DNA from: Conidiobolus incongruus B7586 | Taxonomy: Eukaryota; Entomophthoromycota; Entomophthoromycetes; Entomophthorales; Conidiobolaceae | NCBI GenBank assembly: GCA_000697335.1 | Contig: JNEM01011131.1 | Location: 1 to 25,370, forward strand | Reading direction: 5' to 3' | Length of the DNA: 25,370 bases | Part shown: one piece after another, positions 8,799 through 19,763 of the stretch | Position numbering within the stretch: position 1 is the stretch's first letter | How the letters are laid out: each line of letters starts with the position of its first letter | Program-made: the position numbers and the translations under genes | The notes under the pieces: model-generated | Told to the model about the DNA's origin: nothing | Database searches by the model: none | The model's input: only the letters and a program-made list of their open reading frames with translations

Positions 8799-9743
8799 AT
8801 GCTCGAATTAGATAAACTAACTCTACAAAAAATAACTAAATGTAATTATATATTAAATGTGTCCATAATGACAGGAGGCAGCAGTAATGAATTACTCTGT
8901 GTTGAAACTGACCAAGGCAAATATTTAATCAAGTATGAAGAACATCAGGATGCAATTCCCCAATTTGAAGCAGAGGTGAAATCACTAGTTCTATTGGGTA
9001 AATTATCCCAATTTAAGTTGCCTAAAATTATCAACTATGGTACTCTTTATAATTCTAGTGCCGCTTTTTTACAGCTTGAATATTTGAATTTAAAAACACC
9101 TGCGCCTAAGACGATGAAACAGTTAGGGAAACAGTTGGCTCATTTGCATAAGCAGCAAGGACCCGATAAATTCGGATTTGATCATACGAACTACTTTGGA
9201 ACAATTCCCCAGATTAACACTTGGTGCTCTAGTTGGCTGGATTTGCTCATACTGAGGTTCAAATGGCAGATGTACCAGATTCATTTGCAGCGTTTGGATA
9301 CTCAAAACCAGTTGGCCACCTGTATGGATATTATTATTTCAAAACTATATTACTTCTTCCAAGATGTAATTGATCCCAATACCAAGCAATTGACTATACG
9401 CCCAAGTCTCATCCACGGGGACTTCTGGCTAGGCAATTACAAAGCTGATGAGAATGACGAGCCCGTAGTACTTGATCCTTGCTGCCACTGGGCGCATTCC
9501 GAAATGGATTTAGCGTGCATGGACCTTTTTCACGATCCCGACCTCAACTTCGAAGAAGAATATTTTAAAGTGATACCTAAGGCCAAATTATTTGAGGTTC
9601 GTAAACAGTTGTACCAGGTGTACTATTTACTGTACCATATTCTGATGTACGGGACATCGTTTAAACCTCAGTGCTTACAATTGATGCTTTCCTTAATTCA
9701 TTTTATTGATCCTAAACTGTGCCCTAAAATATCAGAATTATAA
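8799..9743 (+). CDS. FN3K: Fructosamine-3-kinase family protein (ketosamine kinase-like)
   Basis: A 314-aa intronless gene of the FN3K/aminoglycoside-phosphotransferase fold. Family members phosphorylate sugar residues attached to protein amines (ribulosamines or fructosamines), leading to their removal, probably in the cytosol. The N-lobe has MTGGSSNELLCVE, the family's nucleotide-loop region, and a candidate ATP-contacting lysine in KYLIKYE (K45). LGKQLAHLHKQQ, FGFDHTNYFGTIPQ and WCSSWLDLL (near 109-149) follow the FN3K signature. The catalytic loop LIHGDFWLGN gives D208 and N213, and VVLDPCCHWAHSEMDLACMD supplies the metal-binding D226 in place of DFG. Length is typical (about 290-310 aa). 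Its lack of introns contrasts with most neighbours, and the family is common in bacteria, so transfer is possible but unproven. The upstream region is shared with divergent tRNA-Ser; AAACCCTA lies at 8742-8749. Confidence 0.93.
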   Translation: MLELDKLTLQKITKCNYILNVSIMTGGSSNELLCVETDQGKYLIKYEEHQDAIPQFEAEVKSLVLLGKLSQFKLPKIINYGTLYNSSAAFLQLEYLNLKTPAPKTMKQLGKQLAHLHKQQGPDKFGFDHTNYFGTIPQINTWCSSWLDLLILRFKWQMYQIHLQRLDTQNQLATCMDIIISKLYYFFQDVIDPNTKQLTIRPSLIHGDFWLGNYKADENDEPVVLDPCCHWAHSEMDLACMDLFHDPDLNFEEEYFKVIPKAKLFEVRKQLYQVYYLLYHILMYGTSFKPQCLQLMLSLIHFIDPKLCPKISEL

Positions 9744-9826
9744 AATCATCAAGACATTTGTTTATCGTTTAACTTTAATTTTTAAAATTTTCAGAATTGC
9801 TAAATATTAATTATATATGTTATATG

Positions 9827-9870
<44 letters not shown>

Positions 9871-10409
9871 TATAATTAATATTGTATAAAATACTGGCCA
9901 GCAATACTTAGGGTTAAAATCGTTTCACAAGTCAAAATAATATTGATTAAATTTCATATTACATTATTCAAAGATTTAGAATCTTATATTGAATTTATTT
10001 TGTTTTATATTTTGAGAAATATTATCTTGTCGTTTACTAAAATTTATTGATATCTCATGTTTCACTAAAAAATAAAAACATTAAATTTGATTCTTTTTTC
10101 AAATACTATATAAACATATTCTCAACTTACTAAATTTCTTATATAAAAAAATTAATAAAATAACGATCAAGTTAAAAACTGGTATTAGATAATATAAATT
10201 AATTTTTAAATTCAAATAACCATTATTAATTTTATGGCAATATATACTTCTGACAGTGATAACAAATAAAATAACTATACCAATGAAAATGTAAGAAAAT
10301 CTAAAGCTAACTTTGTATTTGAATAAATTAAAATTAAATATCAAAAATAATTGAAAATAATATAATAGATCAAAATTTAAAAATTGTTCTTATTGGATGT
10401 TTAAAAAAT
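9744..10409. other. Intergenic region between convergent FN3K and Tim10 genes
   Basis: The region holds the 3' ends of two convergent genes and a long (TA)n tract at 9828-9868. A minus-strand open frame at 10099-10344 is hydrophobic but built almost wholly of AT-rich codons and has no recognisable motif. I regard it as a product of base composition. Confidence 0.4.
9828..9868. repeat. (TA)n microsatellite
   Basis: About 20 uninterrupted TA units. The length is likely to vary between isolates. Confidence 0.95.
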
Positions 10410-10712
10410 TTAGAAAGTTTGTTGCTTTTCTCTCATTAACTGAGCGACGTTTTGACTGACAGAAAAATACTTAGCGACGCAGCGGTCGATGCACACAGCT
10501 TCTCCCTTAGTCACGTCGGCCTCGTGATATTGAGGTGGGATGCACTTTTCGCGACAGGTGTTATTGACTCTAAATAAATATAGTGTTATTATTAAAATAA
10601 CGTAAATATATATAATTGTTTACTTTTGAAATAAATCGTTCATAATGGTGAATTCGGCCTCTAAAGCTTCGATATCTAATTTAGGTTTTTGAGAACTTCC
10701 CCACCAACTCAT
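10410..10712 (-). CDS. TIM10: Mitochondrial import chaperone subunit Tim10
   Basis: A small Tim protein of the intermembrane space which, with Tim9, forms the hexamer that escorts hydrophobic carrier precursors to the TIM22 complex. There are two exons, 10624-10712 and 10410-10569, with one GT-AG intron; the product is 82 aa. The twin CX3C motif is clear: CREKC at residues 35-39 and CIDRC at 56-60, spaced by 16. The run DRCVAKYF matches yeast Tim10 and separates it from Tim9, Tim8 and Tim13. It lies 782 bases downstream of the Mcr1 gene on the same strand, another protein of this compartment. Confidence 0.95.
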
Positions 10713-11494
10713 TTTGGATATTTAATTTAATATATCTTTAATATAAAATTAATATATTTGATAAATTATGTGTATGGACCTACTTTGAAATATATAAAAC
10801 AGATGAAATTGTTTCAAATTATGGGATTAATAATTTATATTCTACAATTTATTTGAGATTCTAAATAAATTATTTTTGAAATACTTATAATAACCAGTGA
10901 CTATTATGTAAATTTAATATTATAAAATTAACATATGGCTTTAATTTATTCAAAAAATTTGGTGTGTGTCTTAATATGTCAGTCACAACGAGGTGACCAT
11001 TGAAATGGTATTGAAACCATTAATTCCGTCCTTATCGAGGGGATTGCTAACTTTCTCTCGACTCATATTAACACAACAGATATTCTTTTAATTTGATATT
11101 TACACTGGTAATTTTGGTCAAATTTAAGATTATGGGATTAAATCTATAATTGTTTGATAATTTTTCAGGATTGTGACTTTGAATTGATAATATTTCCATA
11201 TACAAATGCAAATTGATATTTATTATGCACAATAAAATAATATCATAATCTATTATATTATAAGAATTAAATTGAATTAATTTTTAACAACAAATGTAAA
11301 AATTATTCTCATTAACAATTAGAAATAAAAGATAAATAATTGAAAGTGTAAAACTTATTGATTATAACTAATAAATTTATAAATTATAAATAATAGTAAT
11401 AATAATGAAACTAAACTAATGAATAAAATGATTTAAAAATATGAATGATAATTGAAATATCAGCAATTGGTGTAAAATGATTTTATCGAAAAGA
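10713..11494. other. Intergenic region between Tim10 and Mcr1, with one small ORF
   Basis: This is the Tim10 5' flank and the Mcr1 3' flank. At 10983-11066 on the minus strand an ATG opens 27 codons (MSREKVSNPLDKDGINGF and on) in a patch richer in G+C than its surroundings. It could be a tiny gene, an upstream ORF or an old exon. I do not recognise it. Confidence 0.35.
10983..11066 (-). other. Small unidentified ORF, 27 codons
   Basis: It runs from an ATG to a TGA in a locally G+C-enriched patch of otherwise AT-rich spacer, using varied codons that do not look composition-driven. No motif, membrane segment or family is recognisable. It lies about 270 bases upstream of the Tim10 start on the same strand, so it could sit in a long Tim10 leader. 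Confidence 0.2.
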
Positions 11495-12648
11495 TTAGAA
11501 TTTGTAGACATTTTCGGAGGTGTAGCCCAAATCCTTGAGAATACCACCAAGTTCACCTTGAGATTTGTCAGGGTTCTTGGCACCACTAATAGCAGCCAAC
11601 ATTTGATCTGGACCACAGATAAAGATCATGATGTCTTTTTGGGAGCTCTTGGGCAAGTATTTGGTGATGAGTTCTTTGTTAATTAGACCGACTTCACCCT
11701 TCCAACCGGATTCAGCTTTGTCAATGACGTAGTTGACCTTGAGACGGTCAGCATGCTTCTTGGCCAAGCTGTCCAATTCTTCCTTGAGGATGATGTCATT
11801 GGTGGAGCGGTTAGCGAAGAGCAAGTTGATCTTGGTTCTGTCGTTGGGGTTGTTCAAAATCTTTCTAATGAGTTGAAGCATGGGAGTGATACCAGTACCA
11901 CCAGCAATCAAACCAATTTCATCTAAAGTGTTGGCCTTGTACAAGTACTTAGGGAAGGGACCTTTGACTTCCAAAGTGTCACCAGGCTTGAGGTTATGGA
12001 TGTGAGTGGACATAGGACCGCCTAATATAAGTGTTTATAAAGTCTATTTAAAATAAATGTGGTTTAGTATACCTTCATAGCGCTTGATAATAAAGTCAAA
12101 ATGACCCAAAGCATCTTCTTCAGAGGTGGGGGTATAGGGACGAATGACGCTCTTACCATCCTTACCAGGAGCTTTGGTAATGACACAAGAAGCAACGGGT
12201 AAGTTCAAAGACTGATCGGCAGGAAGTTCAAAACGGAAGAGTTTGGTATTGTGGTTAATATCATGAATTTCCTTCAATTTGAAAGGCCTGAATTCTTTGG
12301 CACTGAGCAAGAGGTCATCGCCTTTGGATACAGTTTTTTCAACAACTGGTTTGGAACCTTGAGAATAGTAATAGTAACCTAATATCAATAAGGTCTTTGA
12401 AATTACAGATAGAATCAAAATTTGAGCTTACCAGCACCAGCGGCAGCGACAACACCACCCCACAAGAGGTAGTTGGGGCCAGAGCTAGGGTTGTTAGAGG
12501 CAGAGGAATAACCAGCTCTGCTGAAAGCTAAAGGGGCCTAAACAATCTCATTAATCAAGTGCCATTAATATTATTAAAATATAATTACTTTAGCAGAAGT
12601 CTTTAAAGTAGAACTGAGTAAAGAAGCAGATCTCAATACTGAACGCAT
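11495..12648 (-). CDS. MCR1: NADH-cytochrome b5 reductase, mitochondrial Mcr1 type, 4 exons
   Basis: An FAD enzyme that passes electrons from NADH to cytochrome b5 and related acceptors; fungal Mcr1 sits on the mitochondrial outer membrane and in the intermembrane space. The exons are 12589-12648, 12432-12537, 12073-12378 and 11495-12021, all introns GT-AG with agreeing phases, giving 332 aa. The N-terminus (MRSVLRSASLLSSTLK) is an Arg/Ser-rich presequence, followed by a hydrophobic segment LLWGGVVAAAGAG near 44-56. The FAD-binding motif RPYTPTS lies at 135-141. The NADH-binding motif GGTGITPM is at 198-205, and FICGPDQM follows near the C-terminus, which ends in the family's typical Phe. The coding part is distinctly richer in G+C than the flanks, suggesting good expression. 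Confidence 0.96.
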
Positions 12649-13127
12649 TTTAAATATTTTTAATTGATAAATCAATTATAATAAAAATATCATTTACCTT
12701 TATATATTAGTTCCATTTGATAAAATTTGCTGATAGTTGACGTCATTAAAATAATCATTTTAAATAATTTCATTGGATGGTTGAAAGTTATATTTGTCAA
12801 TCTTAAACAAAATTATAAAATCCAAATATTATTACATTGGACATTCCTTAGCTAATGTCAATAACTATCGGGCTGTACTACTAATTGTATAATACTTTTT
12901 ACATGGCTAAAACAATGATGAAAGCTGTTTTGTGTGCGATATTTTTATCAGATTAATTTATTTGTTTAGTCCTTTTCGATTCAAATGCGAACAAATGAAA
13001 TTGCGAATTCAATGAGTCTAATTCGAGTAACAAAATATATAAATTAAGCTGATATCTTGGATTTAGGTTTACAAAATTCACAATGTTAATAGAAACAATA
13101 AATTACTTTAACTGATATGCATAGTAA

Positions 13128-13148
13128 ATATATATATATATATATATA
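13128..13148. repeat. (AT)n microsatellite
   Basis: About ten AT units within the gene desert. Confidence 0.85.
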
Positions 13149-15071
13149 AACAGAATTTTTGAATTGCTCTTCAAACAGTAACAAAGCAAGGTTGAGGTAT
13201 TTAAAATGAATATGAGAAAGTTTACAATTTTAATTTAGGTTTAATAACAATATAATAATCATCTCTTTCTTTAGGAAGATTTTAATTTTGAAGTGTAATC
13301 ATGAGTGATTGATTGATATTGGTTAAATCATAATTTAATTAATTTGCTCAATTTATTAACTTTATACGATTTAATGAATTAAAATCTCAGTGATACAGGT
13401 TGTAGCATCCAGTTTAATATTCTTTACTGAAGGGACGATTGTATAATATTAAACATTGAACTAATTTTCAAGATATTATAGAATAATAAATGAATTTAAT
13501 TTAAATTTTGATATTTATGCAACAAGTGATACTTCCAATTCCAATATTATGTTAAATCTAATAGTTGGAATTTTTGCAATTTAATAGTTAAGTTCACAAA
13601 AAACAAGGAATACAATGCATTATCTGATTCTTATATTATTATATAACTATTGGATTGTATACAGCATTTTTATTTCTAACCTGCACCATTAATATCAGAT
13701 TGCAAAATTCATATTATTTTTTGTTTTTGGCCTGATTAATAAACCATTAAAAAGAATTTAAGAACATTTTTAATGATATCAATTAAATATTACTCACTAC
13801 TTACCTTTTATTAGGGTTTAACAAAAATCTTTTAAATTCCAACTAGTTATTAATTATTTTAACAATAATGAATAAATAATAAATTAATATTACTCTGTAT
13901 TTTAAATAATGGGAATTTTTTGTGATTAAAAATAAATAAACATTTTGATATATAATATATAAAAATAAATTTATAATATAAATTTAATAATTTCTTCTAT
14001 TATTAATAACTTTTTGCTATATTTTTAACAAACTTTTAATATTTAAAAAATAATTCTTTTTATTAAAGACTAAAATTTAATGTTTTTTAAACTAATTAAA
14101 TTTTCCTACAGAAATTTTCTTTTTTATAAGTTGTTTTTTTAATTACCTAAAGCAATTATAATTATATAAGTTATAATCTAAAAAATATACTAGATGTGGT
14201 AGTTTTTTCTAGTTATTTTTAATTGGAAAATTTTTTATAATTTTAAATTTATGTATTTTATAATTATCATGTAAAATAATAACTTTTCTTAAATTATATT
14301 AAGAAAACTAATTAAAAATACTTTTATTTAAAAAAAACAATATAAAACTTATTATTAATTCATTTTCCTTTAAAAATTAAATAAAAGTAATATATACTAT
14401 TATAATTTATTATAATAATTAACATTCACTTATTAATAAAATATTTATTTAAAGGGATTTATAGAGAAGGTTAATTTAACTTAATCTAACATTTTAATTT
14501 GTATTTTAATAAAAAATTAAATATAAAGATTTAAGATTTATTAATTATAATTATTTATTATAAAAACTTAAGTTTTTAATAATATTTTAATAAGTTTTAT
14601 TTAATTATAATTATTTTAACTTTTTTTAAACTTTAGTTAAATTATAAAGTATTTATTTTATATTTTTATTTATTAATTTAAGTTTTAACTTTAATATATA
14701 TAAAATATTTATAAAACTAATATTAAAATATTTAAATAATTCTTTAACTAAAATAAAAAGGTATTTTTTAATATATTTTTTTACTTTATTAACAATCAAA
14801 AAATAATAGTTAAAGTTAATTTTTTAAATTTTATTAGGTTTTAAATAATTTCTTTTATAATTTTAAAGTAATTTACTTAATAATAAATAGTTAATTTAGA
14901 TAATATTTTATTATTAAAACCTATTTATAAATTTTAAATAATTTTAAAAGGTTTATAATTAAGTTTTATTAATACTAAAATAAAAAACTTTTAATGGTTA
15001 CTATTTAGTTTAAGCATGATTAAATTAAATAACTAATTTTAAAAAATTAATTTTTTAATCAAAAAAATTAT

Positions 15072-15093
15072 TATATATATATATATATATATA
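15072..15093. repeat. (TA)n microsatellite
   Basis: About eleven TA units inside the most AT-rich block. Confidence 0.85.
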
Positions 15094-16117
15094 ATTCAAA
15101 ACTATTTATTTTCTTATTTATTTTGTATATATTTGTTTATTTAAAACTAATAATATGTTTGAAAAATCAAAAATTAAAAAATTTCCCATTACTTTAAATT
15201 TAAGGTAATATTTAATTAAATGATAGACTTTACTAATTTTATTGATAACCATGAATAAAAATTAACAATACCTTATTCAAATAACTTTTTTTGGTTTTCA
15301 TTGTAATTTAATTACTTAAGAAATAATTATTAAATAGTCTTTGATATTACCTTGAAAATATAAAGTCAGTGATATTATCATATAGTACCATATATTAATA
15401 TATCATTTGATATTTCTATATCTTTGATCTAATTAATATTTTGATGGTATAATTGAAAATTATTGACAACTATTGAAGCAAATAATTTCCAATATTATAA
15501 TATATTTTGGTATTATGAAAAATACAAATACAACTAGCCATATATTAAAATTAGATAATAACTGAAAACTTTCAATATTTTTGAATTCTAAAACGACTAA
15601 AAATTAAGATATTCAAACTTAATGGAGAGTTACTTATATAATCAAATTAAAAACCATTAAAACACAATATTTATTCATGCTATAATTTAAAAACAAATTA
15701 TTATTATTATTATTGAAATCGAATCTGATGTTTAGAAATTGATTTAAATATGTAATTGGTAATAATATTTAATTCAACTCAGGTATATTGCAAAGGTATT
15801 GATGTCATCAACAGAATAGTCATATATTAAAACCATTGAGTCAGAACTATAAATATATAGCATATTTGAATTTTTACAGATATAAAAAATATATAATAAT
15901 TGATTTATAATAATTTACTGGCTTTATATAATTATTTTCTACATACTAAGAAAATTCATAATTAAATAAAACAAAAGTAAATATCCAAACATAGAAATTG
16001 AAAAAATTATCCCATAATAGTAATAGAATTCAATCTAGATATTAAAATTTGCTGGAATTTTTTCATGCATTTATCAATCATAATTGTAATAAATTTTAAT
16101 CGATAGATAAATAAAAG

Positions 16118-17215
16118 ATGGTGCAAGGAAAATTTTGGGGTATGACCCTTTTACCCAACAAAAAATACACTAGAGTAGTTGAAGAATCCTTCAGAATCAC
16201 TTCCGCTAGTTTTGGCGTTGATTTAATTCAAGAAAAGGGTAGAACCGTCGTTCAGACCGTTGTTGACGATAACTACTATGTTATTGGTAGCTTGGTTCCC
16301 AAGACCCACGAACAACAACTCTTAGACCTCGAATTCTATAGAGGCCAAGAAGTTACCTTTTTCACTACTGGCCCAAATAATGTCTATCTGGCTGGTAATG
16401 TCTTAGGTTTAGATGCCGACGATGAAGATGACGAAGATATCGAAGGTGAAGATATTGAATATTCTGACGATGAAGAAGAAGACGACGATGACATAGATTC
16501 TGATGAATATGCTGAATTAATGGAAGATTTCTTGGTTGATGAAGATGATTCCGAAGAAGACTCTGAAGATGATTCCGACAGTGGTCCTATCATCGAAGAG
16601 CTCTCCACCTCTGAAGATGAAGAAGAAGTTCCCAAGGCCAACGGTAAGGCTAAGGTCAATGGACAACCCAAGACTTTACCTGAACCCGAATCCAAGAAGA
16701 ACAAGAAGGATGATAAGGAAGACGATGCTCCTCGCAAGAAGGCCAAGACTGCCTCTGAGCCTGAAAAGAAGTCTCCCGCTAAGAAGGAAGAAGCTCCTGC
16801 TAAGAAGGAACCTATCAAGAAGGAGACTCCTCAAAAAGAAGCTGCCAAGAAGGAAGCTCCCAAGCCTGCCTCTAACATCCAAAAGCTCCCCAATGGCTTG
16901 ATCCTTGAAGATAAGGTCGTTGGTACCGGTGCTCCCGCCGCTAAAGGCAAGAGAGTCAGCATGAGATACATTGGTAAGCTGACCAATGGTAAAGTATTTG
17001 ACAAGAATGTCAGTGGAAAGCCCTTTAACTTCCGCTTGGGAGTTGGTGAAGTTATCAAGGGATGGGACTTAGGTATCGTTGGTATGAAGGTCGGTGGTGA
17101 AAGAAAGTTAACAATCCCCTTCAACCTTGCTTACGGTACTCGTGGTGCTCCTCCTGATATTCCTCCCAGAGCTGATCTTATCTTTGAAGTTAAACTTTTG
17201 GATGTCAAAAAATAA
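16118..17215 (+). CDS. FPR4: Nucleolar FKBP-type prolyl isomerase / histone chaperone (Fpr3/Fpr4, FKBP39 type)
   Basis: A 365-aa intronless gene. Residues 1-95 form the nucleoplasmin-like domain (opening [12 protein letters not shown], with [11 protein letters not shown] at its end). About 99-171 are acidic tracts suited to histone binding. About 172-255 are a Lys-rich linker with repeated KKEAP-like units, giving nuclear or nucleolar targeting. About 257-364 are the FKBP domain. FK506-pocket and catalytic positions are all present by comparison with FKBP12: Y284, F295-D296, F303, V312-I313, W316, Y339, I348 and F356. The domain order equals yeast Fpr3/Fpr4 and S. pombe Fkp39, proteins of nucleolar chromatin. 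Start choice is clear because the nucleoplasmin-like domain begins directly after it. Codon use is regular and richer in G+C than the flanks, typical of a well-expressed gene. Fpr3 and Fpr4 cannot be told apart here. Confidence 0.95.
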   Translation: MVQGKFWGMTLLPNKKYTRVVEESFRITSASFGVDLIQEKGRTVVQTVVDDNYYVIGSLVPKTHEQQLLDLEFYRGQEVTFFTTGPNNVYLAGNVLGLDADDEDDEDIEGEDIEYSDDEEEDDDDIDSDEYAELMEDFLVDEDDSEEDSEDDSDSGPIIEELSTSEDEEEVPKANGKAKVNGQPKTLPEPESKKNKKDDKEDDAPRKKAKTASEPEKKSPAKKEEAPAKKEPIKKETPQKEAAKKEAPKPASNIQKLPNGLILEDKVVGTGAPAAKGKRVSMRYIGKLTNGKVFDKNVSGKPFNFRLGVGEVIKGWDLGIVGMKVGGERKLTIPFNLAYGTRGAPPDIPPRADLIFEVKLLDVKK

Positions 17216-19763
17216 TTTAACTGATTACTAATTATAAATTATTTGTTATACTATATAGATACTAATAAACTTTATATATATTTTGTTTAGCATTTCGGTT
17301 ATTTTTATTTGATATCAATGTATCAGCTATTTTCATTTATATTAATCTTTTTTTAAAATATTTTTTGAATATTTTATGACTTAAGCGAAATTTTCTCAGT
17401 TAGATAATGAAAATTAGACAATAATATTTAATAATCTAGCTGTTTATATGATTCTTTATTTAAATAAATGTACTTTTATACCATTGTATATACACAATTA
17501 TCATGCTTAATATATATATTAATCAATAAAAAATATAAATTTCAATGTGTAATGTGCTTATAATGTAGTATATTAAGTGTTCAAATTTTAAATTTCATAA
17601 ATTTACTCTTCTGCCAAGATAATATTTTAACTATATAGGATAATCAGATGGATATTTGTTTATTTAAACATTATTATTTCATTATTATACTCAAATGTTC
17701 TGCTTACATCTATATCTTTAAACTGAACATCAATAATTCCATATGCCATAATTTTCCATTAATTAGAATCTATAACTTCATTGATACATATGTAATAAAA
17801 AAATTAAACATATATACTGTAATTCTAATCAGAAATATCATACTTTTATTAAAATTTAATAGATAACGTCCAAATTTTTATATTAAATATTAAACAATTT
17901 TAAAATTTGTTGAAAATATATATATTGATATGTTTAAAATGTCTAAAAAATAAATTATGCTAAATTAAAATTATAACTAACGTAAAATGTATAGATCTAT
18001 ATAATATATTTTACAGCAGTTACCCTATTATTATATATAACATACCTACTTGCAAATTATTAGATATTCTAAGGTTATACTTCTGAAAATAAAATTTTCA
18101 AAAAGTTTGAGAGTCGAGGAACTGAATGTTTGCGAATGTAAAATGTTTTGATATTAAAGTCACTTATATGTAAAAAATTCTAATAAACTTTATCAAATTT
18201 TCTAATATTAGAATTGTAGGATTTTGATTATATTTAATACTTTTTGAACAATCTACCTAAAATATTGCTATTTTAGAATTATTGAATTTCTCTAATAATA
18301 GAAGTTATTTTACGATTTATGAATAACGTTAATTATTATTTGGAATTAATTAAAACTGTATATTTTTTACTCTAATATTTTGGTATAAGATCAGGTTACA
18401 AAGAATAGATATACTTATAAAAAATATTTTGTTCTTCTCAAATTAAATGTATATTGAAAGTATAGAGCTTGCAGTTTACTTAAAATATCAATAAGGATTA
18501 AATATAGAGTAATTACTGTTAGTCTTGAAAATGGTATTTTTTTTGAATGATTGATATTACTTGGTTAATGAATGATAACTTGACATACTATAATATATCA
18601 AACTTTCATTTAGTAATACACTTACAATATAATGATTTTGTGGTATGCAACATATAAAAGCCAAAAAATAGTTCTAGGAATGTTAACCGTGCTTAAGTAC
18701 CTTAATATTATATAAATCCAAATATGAATCATGTATGTTAAACTATAAAAATCTAAAATTATCATATATATATGCACCATTCGTTAGAATATAACATCAT
18801 ATTAGGGTAGTTTACAAATTGATATTTATATTAATGTAAAAAAACGAAAGATTGAGTTCAAGAATTTTCTAATATTCAATTCAAATAATTATTTGATTAT
18901 AATTCAATATTAACGATTAATTCATAATTTATAAATTAACACTGTATACAGTTTATTATAATTTTTAACTAATATTTTAATCTTAAAGATGATATCATAT
19001 AATTATCTTAATATCTTAATAACTAAACATTAATAGCTAAGAAATTATATTAATATTCCGAGAAATAAAGTCACGAACTCGATCAAATCCAATATTACAA
19101 AAACATTAAAAAGTGTATAAAACTACATTTTGGGAAATTTCACATATTTGAAAAACAATCTATTAAAAAATCAATTATTCAAAAAATAATTAAATTTAAT
19201 ATAAATGTAATAAAATCTGATGGTTAACCAAATTTAGTAATTAAAATGATTTAAATAGTTGATTAATTTCTCTGGCAATGTATGGGGTATTTTTTTTTCA
19301 AAATGATTTATAATTGACTATACAATAATTAACTATCAATAATTTAAATCATTGATCAATCTATCAAATCATATCGTTTAAAGATTTGCCCAAATTCACA
19401 AGTTGGAATTTCCTAATTAACTTTTAGTTTTAATTAGCTTTGAATTTTGTTGGACTATAAATTTGCTGAGTGCACGTAATTCAATTGAATTATCATTGTT
19501 TTTTAAGTAATCAATTGAATAGATGGATTATTAAGTATGGAATTTCATTATGTAAATACCACTAAACTCTTTGTAATAACTATACTGTATATTCGTGTAA
19601 TCAATGCTAAGTCAAGGACTATTTTAAGCAGCTTGGAGCAGCCTTGGAGTAAGAATTATGAAACATGAGATAAATTCGAAGTTGATTAAATCGTTGTATA
19701 GTTACTTCTATTGATCATTCATACTCTTTAACATGGCTGGAAATTGGCATTGGTACTCTATTA
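17216..19763. other. 2.5-kb AT-rich intergenic region
   Basis: The left end is the FKBP 3' flank and the right end the upstream region of the TMEM198-like gene. A plus-strand open frame at 17648-17866 (72 codons) is rich in Ile, Asn, Tyr and Lys, as random AT-rich DNA is, and has no motif. I see no RNA gene, terminal repeat or transposase match. An additional 5' exon of the TMEM198-like gene may lie near the right end, since the reading frame of its first visible exon stays open leftward to about 19690. Confidence 0.4.

Larger units (their letters stand above)
12649..16117. other. 3.5-kb AT-rich gene desert
   Basis: I find no supported gene. The block from about 13830 to 15350 is extreme, with only about one base in eight to ten being G or C in the lines I counted. 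It carries a (TA)n tract at 15072-15093; another lies at 13128-13148. A 17-codon ORF at 12903-12956 starts like a signal peptide but is isolated. TAGGGTTT occurs at 13812-13819. The last few hundred bases should contain the promoter of the FKBP gene. Possible explanations are decayed repeats or a structural AT-rich region. Confidence 0.5.

Noticed and set aside
10099-10344. Minus-strand hydrophobic ORF of 81 codons
   Set aside because: The hydrophobicity comes from AT-rich codons (Ile, Leu, Phe, Tyr); there is no clear domain or partner exon.
12903-12956. Seventeen-codon ORF resembling a signal peptide
   Set aside because: It is isolated in a desert with no convincing donor site or downstream exon.
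17648-17866. Plus-strand ORF of 72 codons
   Set aside because: Ile/Asn/Tyr/Lys-rich like random AT-rich DNA, with no motif.
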